This document shows, in pieces, positions 18,345-26,766 of a stretch of 64,000 nucleotides of DNA (positions are counted from its first letter, which is position 1; each line of letters begins with the position of its first letter). This DNA comes from Cutibacterium porci (lineage in GTDB: Bacteria; Actinomycetota; Actinomycetes; Propionibacteriales; Propionibacteriaceae). The stretch is from positions 124,001-188,000 of the forward strand of contig NZ_VUMG01000002.1 of NCBI RefSeq assembly GCF_009696315.1. The letters run 5' to 3'. Below the pieces are notes generated by a model, which did no database searches, had not been told where the DNA came from, and saw nothing but the letters and a program-made list of their open reading frames with translations. A program made the translations under genes and the position numbers.

Positions 18345-21300
18345 GTGTCAGAGATGGACAAAGTCATCCCGGCTCTCGTGGCGGCTGTGCAGGAGCAACA
18401 TGCCACCGGAGATCACTATCGTGAAGAGGTGATTCATCAGGCGATGGAACATCAGGTGCAGCTTGCGCTGCAACCTGGGCCGGTTCGCGTTGATGTTATC
18501 GTCGACCCCCCGTGGTCAGATGGCCAGATCAATTCAGTTCAGGTCGTCATGGATGATCGTCCGTTCCTCGTGGACACGGTGGTGTCTTGCTTACTGAAGC
18601 ATGGCTGGAGGGTTGAGGACGTCAGGCATCCGATCATCGGCGTGAAGCGTGACGGCAGCATGATCGAGTCGGTCGGAATGCCCGATCGTGGCGGTCGCTC
18701 CCCGGAATCGTGGATTCACATTGACGCGAGGGCTCCACTTGGTATCGATACCGAGAGTGCTGCCGAACAGCTTCGTAAGGATCTGAGTGCGTGCCTTGAT
18801 CAAGTCGTTCGTGCCACCGACGACTGGGGCGCAATGCACGAGGCAATGCTGCGTACAGCCGAGCTAGTCAGTGCGTCGCAGGGGCCAGCCGACGATCGCG
18901 ACTCAAGCCGTGAGCTGCTCGAATGGCTGGCCGATGATCACTTCATGTACCTCTCCTATGAGGAGTTTTCGGTCGATGGCGAGACGATGACTCCGGTTGC
19001 TGGTACCCGTCTGGGCATCGTTGAAGACGGTCCGCGGTTTGACGCCGTTGTGCATAGCGGGGACACAGCGACCATCGTCGTCACTAAGGATTCGGTCCGT
19101 TCAGCAGTACAGCGTAACGGCTACCGTGACTATATCGGTGTACGGATTCGTGACGAGCATGGCACTGTTGTGTCTGAGCACCGCTTCCTTGGCCTGCTAG
19201 GGTCTGCGGCGTACACGGAGTCGGTGGCTCATATTCCGGTATTGAGAGCTAAAGCATCTCGTATTCTCGCACTGTCTGGTTACCGTGCGAACTCCCATGG
19301 CGGAAAAGCCGTCATCCGCACGATTGCTGAGTTTCCACGTGACGATCTTTTTGAGGCTTCGGCCGAGGAGCTCGTGCCGCTCATTATGGCCATCGTCGAC
19401 TTGCGGGAAAAGCAGCACTTGCGTGCTCTGGTGCGTCGCGGGCCGTGGGGACGCTTCTTCCACCTCCTCGTCTTTGTCCCGGCGGACCGTTTCGATGCCA
19501 GCACGGTCGGCGTCGTTGAGAGGATCGTGGCTGGACGCACTGGTGCGGTAGAGGTTGACTCGACCACCATGATGGGGGAGTCCTCGCTAGTGCGAATCAT
19601 GGTGACGGCCAAGGTCGCGGACGGAGAAGTTTTGCCTCCGATTGACGATAAAGAACTGCAGGCCGAACTTGCGGACGCCACCTCGAACTGGGACGACGAG
19701 TTCATCACGTTGGCTAGCGCCATTCCAAGCAACCAGCGGGGAGTCGATTTTGGCCCCGAGTACAAGCAGGAATTCACGGCCAAGCAGGGCATCTTGGATT
19801 TGGAACTCCTCAATGGCCTGGCTGAAGACGATCTTGGGCTCGTAATGTACCGCCCCGATGACCCAGCTGATCCGTCCGATCTGAGACTCAAGATTTTCAA
19901 TCAGCGGGCTGCGATGACGCTATCTCAGGTGATGCCGCACCTATCGAGTTTGGGTGTGCAGATTGTCGATGAGCATCCGCACCGCATCGTCTTGCGTGGT
20001 CGGGACGTGTGGCTGTTCGATCTCGGTCTGCAAACTCCCGGTGAGCTTTGGACAGACGCCGGACGCCATCGTTTTACTGAGGCCTTTGCGGCTTCGTGGA
20101 AGGGGCAGTGCGAGTCTGATACTTTCTCCGGATTAGTGACAGAGGCTGGATTATCGTGGTCGCAGGTAGCAATGTTGCGGTGCATCGCTCGATACCTGCG
20201 TCAAGTTGGTAGCCCCTTTTCACAGACCTACATGGCGCGAGCCTTGCGGGCTAATCCAGGTTTGGCACGCGATCTCGTGAGGATCGTCGAGGCGAAGTTT
20301 GATCCCAGTGCGTTCGATGATGGAGCTGACGCTGGTCCGCAGCGTCTAGCCAACGTTGAAGAGCTATCCGAATCTTTCCTCGCTGACCTTGAGGATGTGG
20401 CGTCCCTCGACCATGACCGCATTTTGCGCATGATGCATGCAGTCATTAAGGCCATGATCCGTACCAACTGGTGGCAGAGCGATCGACGAGCGTTGGCCTT
20501 TAAGATCCGCCCGACAGAGCTCGATTTTGCCCCGGCACCTCGTCCCAAGTTTGAGATTTTCGTCAACTCGCCACGAGTGTCCGGCACCCACCTGAGGTTC
20601 GGTGCGGTTGCGCGCGGTGGCCTACGGTGGTCGGATCGACCCGAAGATTTTCGTACCGAGGTGCTCGGCCTGGTCAAGGCGCAGATGGTTAAGAACTCCG
20701 TCATCGTTCCGGCCGGTGCTAAGGGAGGATTTGTGCCTGCGCATCTTCCCGATGCCACGACACATCGAGCTGAATGGGCCGAAGAAGGCAAGGAGTGCTA
20801 CCGCATTTTTGTGTCCTCCTTGCTATCGCTGACAGACAATGTCGTTGAGGGTGAGGTCGTCGCACCGAAGAACGTTGTTCGTCATGATGGCGATGACCCG
20901 TACCTCGTTGTCGCGGCGGACAAAGGCACCGCAACGTTTTCGGATACCGCGAACGCCATCGCCGCCGACCATGGCTTCTGGCTTGGTGACGCCTTCGCTT
21001 CTGGTGGCTCACACGGCTACGACCACAAGGCGATGGGCATCACGGCCCGCGGCGCGTGGGAATCGGTCACACGACACCTGGCAGATTTAGGAATTAATCA
21101 GAGTGTCGACGACTTCACCTGCGTTGGCATTGGCGATATGTCCGGTGACGTTTTCGGCAACGGCATGTTGTTGAGTAAGCACATCAAATTGGTCGCGGCC
21201 TTTAACCACCGCCACGTTTTCGTCGACCCGACCCCGGATCCGCAAACCTCATGGCAGGAGCGTCGTCGTCTCTTCGATCTTCCGCGTTCGAGCTGGGGCG

Positions 21301-22964
21301 ACTATGACACGTCTCTTATTTCCGAGGGAGGTGGCGTCTGGGATCGCAGCTTGAAGTCGATCCCGATAAGCCAGCCCATGCATGAGGCGTTGGGAATTGA
21401 CGCATCGGTGAGCAGGATGACGCCCGACGACCTCATCTCTTCGATGTTGCGAGCCCCTGTTGATCTGTTGTGGAATGGCGGCATTGGTACCTATGTGCGC
21501 GCCACGAGTGAAACTGACGCTCAGGTCGGTGATCGTACTAACGATCCGGTGCGAATCACTGCCAAGGAAGTGCGTGCGAAAGCTGCTGGGGAAGGCGGAA
21601 ATCTGGGGTGGACCCAGGCCGGGCGTATTGAATATGCCCGCAATGGTGGTCGCATCAACACCGACTTCATCGACAACTCAGCAGGAGTCGATACTTCTGA
21701 CCATGAGGTCAACATCAAGATCCTTTTGGATGCTGAGGTGGCGGCAGGACGAATCAGTGAGAAGGAACGAGATGAGTTACTTCCAGCCATGGCAGATGAC
21801 GTTGCCGCATTGGTATTGCGCCACAACCGCGCACAGAACTTGGCCTTGGCTAACGCGCTGAGCCCATCGGGGCCGACAGCTGGGGTACTAGAAGCCTGGA
21901 TGTGTCAGCTTGAGGAATCGGGTCACCTTGATCGCGCTGTCGACACTATGCCATCGACCACGGAGATGAATCGTAGGATGGCGGCAGGGGAAGGGCTTTC
22001 TAGTCCAGAACTGTGTACTCTGCTGGCCTGGACGAAGATTGCGCTGTGCGACGCCGTGTTGGCGACAGACTTGCCAGAAGATCCATTCGTTGCAGACCGC
22101 CTCGTGGCCTATTTCCCGCCGCTATTGAGGGAGAGGTTCGCGCAGCAGATGCCGGCGCATCGGCTACATCGCGAGATCATCACGACCGAGGCCGTAAACC
22201 GCTTCGTCGACTCGCAGGGGATGACGGCTTACTACCGGTTGCATTTGCAGACGGGGGCAGATATTGCCCAGGTCATTCGATGCCAGCTGGCTGCTCGATC
22301 TGTCTTCGGGCTCGGACGAGTCGAGACTGACCTCGCCCACCTTGGCTTGGATGCCGTCCGAACTGCGAAGATTCGACTTGCGTTGCGAGACCTCGCGATG
22401 GATGCCACACGGTGGTTCCTTAATCACGGTGGTGCAGACGACATCGCAGGAACTATCGAGATCTACCGACCTGGTGTCACCAGGCTTGTTGGGACGCTAT
22501 CTGAGCTGTTGTTCGACGACAACGCGGACGCGTGGCAGGAGAAGGTCGATGAGGTCACCGATCTTGGGCTTGATCGTTCGGATGCTGCGGTCGTGGCCGC
22601 CTACGATTGGGGCCCCGTGCTTTTGAGCGTCGTCGAAATCTCCGAAGAGGGTCATCCACTAGACGAGGTTGCGAAGGCCTTCCTGACGTTGGCACGCCGC
22701 GTCGACATGATTCGCCTTACTCGGCTCGTCGAGCAACTTCCGCAGGACCGTCCGACCGATGCCAGAGTGCGGGCGAGCTTGCGTGAAGACTTGTTGCAAG
22801 TAATGTCCGACGCGACTCGTCGTGCTTTGAAGGTTGGAACAGACAATGTTCTGGCAGATGGTGGTCGTATTGTGGAATCCATAGCGACAAACCCGGATCT
22901 CGCTCACTGTGTCGTCATGGTCAGTGATCTACGGTCCGCAGTGGGCCAGGAGGTCACATTGTGA
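18345..22964 (+). CDS. gdh: Large NAD-specific glutamate dehydrogenase (GDH-180 type)
   Basis: About 1539 residues, the size of the L_180 class that oxidatively deaminates glutamate to 2-oxoglutarate with NAD. The N-terminal half holds ACT-like regulatory segments (DRPFLVDTVVSCLLKHGW). The catalytic core contains RFGAVARGGLRWSDR near residue 755, KAQMVKNSVIVPAGAKGGF near 780 (substrate Lys residues), and the dinucleotide-binding region GIGDMSGDVFGNG near 927. GTG 18345 follows GAAGG by 11 bases. A TAGAGT -10 box (18283-18288) lies 5 bases before in-frame ATG 18294, so a leaderless start adding 17 residues is possible. Its stop overlaps the PHP gene. Confidence 0.93.
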   Translation: MSEMDKVIPALVAAVQEQHATGDHYREEVIHQAMEHQVQLALQPGPVRVDVIVDPPWSDGQINSVQVVMDDRPFLVDTVVSCLLKHGWRVEDVRHPIIGVKRDGSMIESVGMPDRGGRSPESWIHIDARAPLGIDTESAAEQLRKDLSACLDQVVRATDDWGAMHEAMLRTAELVSASQGPADDRDSSRELLEWLADDHFMYLSYEEFSVDGETMTPVAGTRLGIVEDGPRFDAVVHSGDTATIVVTKDSVRSAVQRNGYRDYIGVRIRDEHGTVVSEHRFLGLLGSAAYTESVAHIPVLRAKASRILALSGYRANSHGGKAVIRTIAEFPRDDLFEASAEELVPLIMAIVDLREKQHLRALVRRGPWGRFFHLLVFVPADRFDASTVGVVERIVAGRTGAVEVDSTTMMGESSLVRIMVTAKVADGEVLPPIDDKELQAELADATSNWDDEFITLASAIPSNQRGVDFGPEYKQEFTAKQGILDLELLNGLAEDDLGLVMYRPDDPADPSDLRLKIFNQRAAMTLSQVMPHLSSLGVQIVDEHPHRIVLRGRDVWLFDLGLQTPGELWTDAGRHRFTEAFAASWKGQCESDTFSGLVTEAGLSWSQVAMLRCIARYLRQVGSPFSQTYMARALRANPGLARDLVRIVEAKFDPSAFDDGADAGPQRLANVEELSESFLADLEDVASLDHDRILRMMHAVIKAMIRTNWWQSDRRALAFKIRPTELDFAPAPRPKFEIFVNSPRVSGTHLRFGAVARGGLRWSDRPEDFRTEVLGLVKAQMVKNSVIVPAGAKGGFVPAHLPDATTHRAEWAEEGKECYRIFVSSLLSLTDNVVEGEVVAPKNVVRHDGDDPYLVVAADKGTATFSDTANAIAADHGFWLGDAFASGGSHGYDHKAMGITARGAWESVTRHLADLGINQSVDDFTCVGIGDMSGDVFGNGMLLSKHIKLVAAFNHRHVFVDPTPDPQTSWQERRRLFDLPRSSWGDYDTSLISEGGGVWDRSLKSIPISQPMHEALGIDASVSRMTPDDLISSMLRAPVDLLWNGGIGTYVRATSETDAQVGDRTNDPVRITAKEVRAKAAGEGGNLGWTQAGRIEYARNGGRINTDFIDNSAGVDTSDHEVNIKILLDAEVAAGRISEKERDELLPAMADDVAALVLRHNRAQNLALANALSPSGPTAGVLEAWMCQLEESGHLDRAVDTMPSTTEMNRRMAAGEGLSSPELCTLLAWTKIALCDAVLATDLPEDPFVADRLVAYFPPLLRERFAQQMPAHRLHREIITTEAVNRFVDSQGMTAYYRLHLQTGADIAQVIRCQLAARSVFGLGRVETDLAHLGLDAVRTAKIRLALRDLAMDATRWFLNHGGADDIAGTIEIYRPGVTRLVGTLSELLFDDNADAWQEKVDEVTDLGLDRSDAAVVAAYDWGPVLLSVVEISEEGHPLDEVAKAFLTLARRVDMIRLTRLVEQLPQDRPTDARVRASLREDLLQVMSDATRRALKVGTDNVLADGGRIVESIATNPDLAHCVVMVSDLRSAVGQEVTL

Positions 22965-23821
22965 GAATTGATCTCCACACCCACTCAACTATTTCAGACG
23001 GGACGGATTCACCAACGCGTCTGATGATGAAGGCCGCCAGGAGTGGTTTGGACGTCATCGCCCTTACCGATCACGACACCTTTGACGGACTGGAGGAGGC
23101 TCAGGCGGCCGGGCAGCGTTTCGGCGTCCGGCTGCTACCTGGCCTCGAGATGACGTGCCATATCGGTGGTCGAGATGTCCACCTGCTGGGTTATGGGACC
23201 CGTCTCGACGACCCGGTATTAGGGAAGGAACTACAAGCTACCCGCGTATCGCGAGTCACGCGTCTCGACGCCATCTGTCAACGGCTGTCTGATGCCGGGA
23301 TGACGGTAACAGTCAACGATGTGCACCGGGCTGCCGGGGCTGCTTCTAGCCTGGGGCGCCCTCACATCGCGGATGCGATGGTGGCCAAGGGGTACGTCGA
23401 GGACCGTGACGAAGCGTTTCGCGACTGGCTGTCCGAGGGGAAACCGGCCTATGTCTCCCGGCGTAGTGTCGCCTTGGAGGATGGTATTGATCTGATCCAT
23501 GATGCCGGCGGCGTCGCTGTGCTAGCCCATCCGTGGGGAAGAGGTACCCAGCAGGTTTTGACCCCGCAGGTCATTGCCTCCCTGTCGGCGTACCACCAGT
23601 TAGATGGGATTGAGGTCGATCATCAAGACCACGACCCGGCCGCCCGTCGGATGCTCTTTGATCTGGGGGGACGGCTCGGGTTAGTCCGAACTGGTGCAAG
23701 CGATTATCACGGGGCAGGCAAGAAGGATCACGAGCTGGGATGCAATGTGACGCGTGAAACTGCATATCGGGAGTTAGTGACGAGGATTCAGCTGCGCAGG
23801 GGAGTTCTTCGGGTCCGGTGA
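22961..23821 (+). CDS. PHP-domain phosphoesterase (TrpH/RNase AM family)
   Basis: A 286-residue PHP protein. Metal ligands are visible in DLHTHSTISDGT at the N-terminus, ALTDHDTFDG near 38-47, GLEMTCHI near 66, AVLAHPWG near 190 and GASDYHG near 248, the standard trinuclear PHP set. Related proteins hydrolyse 3',5'-nucleoside bisphosphates or trim 5' ends of RNA; the neighbourhood next to trpS is shared with many actinobacteria. GTG 22961 overlaps the glutamate dehydrogenase stop, implying translational coupling. It ends just before the trpS leader promoter. Confidence 0.88.
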   Translation: MRIDLHTHSTISDGTDSPTRLMMKAARSGLDVIALTDHDTFDGLEEAQAAGQRFGVRLLPGLEMTCHIGGRDVHLLGYGTRLDDPVLGKELQATRVSRVTRLDAICQRLSDAGMTVTVNDVHRAAGAASSLGRPHIADAMVAKGYVEDRDEAFRDWLSEGKPAYVSRRSVALEDGIDLIHDAGGVAVLAHPWGRGTQQVLTPQVIASLSAYHQLDGIEVDHQDHDPAARRMLFDLGGRLGLVRTGASDYHGAGKKDHELGCNVTRETAYRELVTRIQLRRGVLRVR

Positions 23822-23827
23822 GGCTGC

Positions 23828-23833
23828 TACAGT
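23828..23833 (+). promoter_or_regulatory. -10 box of the trpS leader transcript
   Basis: TACAGT ends 7 bases before ATG 23841, so the leader RNA may begin with the leader-peptide start codon. No convincing -35 hexamer is seen. Confidence 0.5.
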
Positions 23834-23840
23834 GACCGTC

Positions 23841-23897
23841 ATGACGTGTGCACCGGCGATGACCACCTCGTGGTGGCGTCGCGGTGCGCGGCGCTGA
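23841..23897 (+). CDS. trpS leader peptide with tandem Trp codons
   Basis: An 18-codon frame, MTCAPAMTTSWWRRGARR, ends at TGA 23895-23897. It has two consecutive Trp codons (23871-23876) in a very short peptide, 68 bases upstream of trpS. Trp is rare, so a WW pair directly before a tryptophanyl-tRNA synthetase gene is the classic sign of ribosome-mediated attenuation. ATG 23841 fits a leaderless start after the TACAGT box; the in-frame ATG 23859 would give a 12-residue version. Three copies of GGTGGCG (23872, 23921, 23945) in the leader RNA can compete for the same partner CGTCGCC (23934-23940). Regulatory role is inferred from sequence alone. Confidence 0.7.
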   Translation: MTCAPAMTTSWWRRGARR

Positions 23898-23908
23898 ACC
23901 ATGTGAGG

Positions 23909-23959
23909 GCCGCCTTGCCTGGTGGCGCTTCCTCGTCGCCGGAAGGTGGCGAGGAAGGA
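23909..23959 (+). promoter_or_regulatory. trpS attenuator: hairpin sequestering the ribosome binding site
   Basis: Arm CTTCCTCGTCGCC (23928-23940) pairs with GGTGGCGAGGAAG (23945-23957) over 13 base pairs with two G-U pairs and a GGAA loop. The second arm contains most of the trpS Shine-Dalgarno GAGGAAGGA (23951-23959). An upstream stem GCCGCC (23909-23914) / GGTGGC (23921-23926) could be the alternative element. This suggests control of translation, not transcription termination, since no T-run follows. Confidence 0.6.
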
Positions 23960-23965
23960 TTATCG

Positions 23966-25057
23966 ATGACTAGTGACGTCTCCGAAGTCGGATCCAACGC
24001 TGCCACTTTGGCGCGTTCGCAGGCCCGTAGCGATAAGGTTGAGGCTGATTTAGCCGCCCATCCGGATAGATGGCGCATTCTCACAGGTGATCGTCCTACT
24101 GGCAGTCTGCATATTGGGCACTACTTCGGGTCGCTAGCCAACCGGGTGCGCCTGCAGGATAAGGGCATTGAGTCTTTTCTGGTTATCGCCGATTATCAGG
24201 TCATCTATGACCGCGACGGGGTGGGCGAACTCCAAGCTAATGTGATGTCGAATCTCGCCGATTATTTGGCAATTGGCATTGATCCAGCTCGTACGACGAT
24301 TTTTACCCATTCGGCTCTGCCAGCTCTCAATCAGTTGCTGTTGCCTTTCTTGTCGTTGGTGACTGACGCCGAACTGCGTCGCAACCCGACTGTTAAAGAC
24401 GAATTGGCCACCTCAGACCGTCCGATGTCTGGACTCATGCTTACCTTCCCGGTACATCAGGCTGCTGACATCCTCTTCTGCAAGGCGAATCTTGTCCCTG
24501 TCGGTCGTGACCAGCTTCCACATATTGAACAGACTCGCGTTATTGCGCGGCGGTTCGACGAGCGATATGGGCGCGCTGAAGCCTCCAAGCCGGTCTTTCC
24601 CGAGCCCGAAGCGTTACTCTCGGCGACCCCGCACGTCCTCGGCCTCGATGGCACGAAGATGAGCAAGTCGAAGGGCAACACCATTGAGCTTGGCATGACC
24701 GCAGACCAGACCGCCAAACTTATTAAGAAGGCCAAGACTGACGTCGAGCGTCATATCACCTGGGATCCGGAGGGCCGACCGGAAGTTTCCAATCTGCTGT
24801 TGCTTACGTCGCTATGCGAAAACACCGATCCGGTTACTATCGCCGAGGAGATCGGCGACGGCGGGTCTGGGATGCTCAAAAAGCGTCTGACAGCGTCCCT
24901 TAATGATTATTTCGCCCCGATTCGAAAGCGTCGTGCTGAATTGGCATCGGACGAGGGGCATTTGCGTGAGGTCCTCCGCGATGGCAATGCGAAGGCCGCT
25001 GCTGTGGCTGACCAGACGCTGGCAGAGGTGCGCGAAGCTATGAAGATGGTGTACTGA
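23966..25057 (+). CDS. trpS: Tryptophanyl-tRNA synthetase
   Basis: A 363-residue class I synthetase that charges tRNA-Trp. The HIGH-type motif is PTGSLHIGHYFG near residue 42-53 and the KMSKS loop is GTKMSKSKG near 228-236; SDRPMSGLMLTFPVHQAADI and VGRDQLPHIEQTR are the conserved TrpS signature blocks. ATG 23966 is chosen because GAGGAAGGA lies 6 bases upstream; a longer frame from 23846 is an artefact of the leader. Expression is probably controlled by the leader peptide and hairpin just upstream. It converges on the amino-acid permease gene with about 40 bases between the stops. Confidence 0.95.
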   Translation: MTSDVSEVGSNAATLARSQARSDKVEADLAAHPDRWRILTGDRPTGSLHIGHYFGSLANRVRLQDKGIESFLVIADYQVIYDRDGVGELQANVMSNLADYLAIGIDPARTTIFTHSALPALNQLLLPFLSLVTDAELRRNPTVKDELATSDRPMSGLMLTFPVHQAADILFCKANLVPVGRDQLPHIEQTRVIARRFDERYGRAEASKPVFPEPEALLSATPHVLGLDGTKMSKSKGNTIELGMTADQTAKLIKKAKTDVERHITWDPEGRPEVSNLLLLTSLCENTDPVTIAEEIGDGGSGMLKKRLTASLNDYFAPIRKRRAELASDEGHLREVLRDGNAKAAAVADQTLAEVREAMKMVY

Positions 25058-25098
25058 AATAGCCTGGCGCACCCATCTGCCAGCGACGTGGTGCGTCG

Positions 25099-26607
25099 TC
25101 AGAAGGTGATGCCATCCTGAGTATTGAGCTCGGGATGGCGTGCCTTATTGCGCTTGACGGCTGGCCAGGCCAGGAGCATGACAGCGATATATATCAACGA
25201 GGCCGCCAAGACGATTCGATTCTGGGGATCGAGCACCATGAGGGCCGTCACCCCGGCCAAGCTGACAATCCCGAAAATACCTGTGACTGGATAACCGGGC
25301 ATGTGGAAACCGGAATCGGCGATCTGTCCTCGGTTCACGCGTCGACGCAATACCAACTGGCACCAGAAAATCGTTGCCCATGTCCAGATGACACCGACCG
25401 CAGCTGTGTTGATGGATATCTCGAAGGCGCGCTCGGGAACGACGTACTCAAGTCCCACGCCGAGCAGGAAGACACTAGCGGTCATGAGGATGCCACCGGC
25501 AGGAGTTTTGAACCGGTTAAGGGTGCCCGCAAATCGTGGAGCTTCGCCTGCTGCCGCTAGTGACTTGAGGACTCGACCCGTCGCGTATAGCCCTGAGTTA
25601 ACCGAGGAAAATGCGGCGGTGATGACGACGACGTTCATGGCGTCGCCAATCCACCCCACTCCCATAGCTGAGAATGCCGTAACGAATGGGGATTCGTCGG
25701 CGGAATATGCCTTATATGGCAGCAGCATGGCCAGCAACGCCAGCGATCCTAGATAGAACACGACGAGCCGGAAAACGACCGCATGAACTGCCTTGGGAAT
25801 GACCTTGCGGGGATTCTGCGTCTCTCCGGACGCTGTGCCGACCAGCTCGATTGTGGCGTAGGCGAAGATGACGCCTTGGATGACGAGCACCAGGGGTAAC
25901 ACCCCTTGCGGGGCGAACCCGCCGTCGAATCGCCAGAGGTTCGACACCGCTGCCTGGTGACCGCCGACATTGACGTGGGAGGCAACCAAACCGATGGCGA
26001 CGACGATGAACGCCGTCAAAGCGACGACCTTGAGCAATGCCGCCCAAAACTCGAATTCTCCGAAGGCCTTGACACTGATGAGGTTGACCGATACGAGGAT
26101 CACCAAGGCGACAAGCGAGGGTATCCACATCGGCAGATTGGGCCACCAAAATTGCAGGTAGGTTCCTATGGCAGTTAGTTCGGCGATACCCGATGTCATC
26201 CAGTTGAGCATGTACATCCAGCCCACGGCATACGCCCAGCGATCGCCAAGGAGTTCCCGGGCGTAGGACACGAAAGAGCCGCTTGAGGGACGATGGATAA
26301 CGAGCTCGCCGAGCGCCCTCATGACAAAGAAGGCAATGAGTGCGCAGAAAGCGTAGGACAGGATGACTGCTGGCCCGGCACTGCGCAGGCGGCTTCCCGC
26401 GCCGAGAAAGAGCCCGACCCCAATCGCCCCACCGATTGCCATCATCTGGACTTGGCGATTGGACAGGGTCGCGGCATAGCCTTCGTCACCGCGATCAACG
26501 ACGTGTTGGGTCTCTCTGTTCTCAGAGAGTTGGGGGTCGGCACGAGGCGCGCTGACCTTAAGGGTTTGCGGACCATCATCACGAAACCGCTGGGTTGTGT
26601 GGGTCAT
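25099..26607 (-). CDS. APC-family amino-acid permease (AnsP/CycA/GabP type)
   Basis: A 502-residue membrane protein with about twelve hydrophobic segments and the amino-acid transporter family signature: QVQMMAIGGAIGVGLFLGAG at the first membrane segment, GSFVSYARELLGDRWAYAVG, and ELVGTASGETQNPRKVIPKA. The family imports amino acids by proton symport. The exact substrate (asparagine, GABA or alanine/serine/glycine) cannot be assigned. GGAAGG lies 6 bases before ATG 26607; ATG 26610 is the alternative. A long dyad sits in the upstream region, a possible control site. There is no link to the neighbouring helicase beyond direction. Confidence 0.9.
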   Translation of the reverse strand: MTHTTQRFRDDGPQTLKVSAPRADPQLSENRETQHVVDRGDEGYAATLSNRQVQMMAIGGAIGVGLFLGAGSRLRSAGPAVILSYAFCALIAFFVMRALGELVIHRPSSGSFVSYARELLGDRWAYAVGWMYMLNWMTSGIAELTAIGTYLQFWWPNLPMWIPSLVALVILVSVNLISVKAFGEFEFWAALLKVVALTAFIVVAIGLVASHVNVGGHQAAVSNLWRFDGGFAPQGVLPLVLVIQGVIFAYATIELVGTASGETQNPRKVIPKAVHAVVFRLVVFYLGSLALLAMLLPYKAYSADESPFVTAFSAMGVGWIGDAMNVVVITAAFSSVNSGLYATGRVLKSLAAAGEAPRFAGTLNRFKTPAGGILMTASVFLLGVGLEYVVPERAFEISINTAAVGVIWTWATIFWCQLVLRRRVNRGQIADSGFHMPGYPVTGIFGIVSLAGVTALMVLDPQNRIVLAASLIYIAVMLLAWPAVKRNKARHPELNTQDGITF

Positions 26608-26643
26608 CATCGACCTTCCAGAACGTCTGACTGGGTTACGGAT

Positions 26644-26672
26644 GTGGTGCCCCAGTAAGCCGGGGGCACCAC
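26644..26672. repeat. Perfect 10-bp inverted repeat upstream of the amino-acid permease
   Basis: GTGGTGCCCC (26644-26653) and GGGGCACCAC (26663-26672) are exact reverse complements around a 9-base loop. The dyad ends 37 bases before the permease start and downstream of a possible minus-strand -10 box (TACACT, around 26690). It could be an operator, an RNA hairpin in the permease leader, or a terminator of the helicase gene. Confidence 0.6.
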
Positions 26673-26766
26673 AACTTGTTCAGTGTAAAGGCCGAAGCGG
26701 TCACCTCAGGGGCCTCTTCGTGGCCGAATTGTGGATCAGACGTGATCGATGCCGTCGGTAAGACGG

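Noticed and set aside
23850-23960. T-box riboswitch before trpS
   Set aside because: No AGGGTGGNACCGCG-type T-box sequence or specifier loop is present; the leader peptide and hairpin explain the region better.
23846-23965. N-terminal extension of TrpS from 23846
   Set aside because: The extension is low-complexity, crosses the leader-peptide region, and the family N-terminus plus a strong Shine-Dalgarno point to ATG 23966.
25058-25098. Hairpin between trpS and the amino-acid permease
   Set aside because: Only about 7 imperfect pairs (GCGCACC / GGTGCGT) with a loop of 17; too weak to call a terminator.
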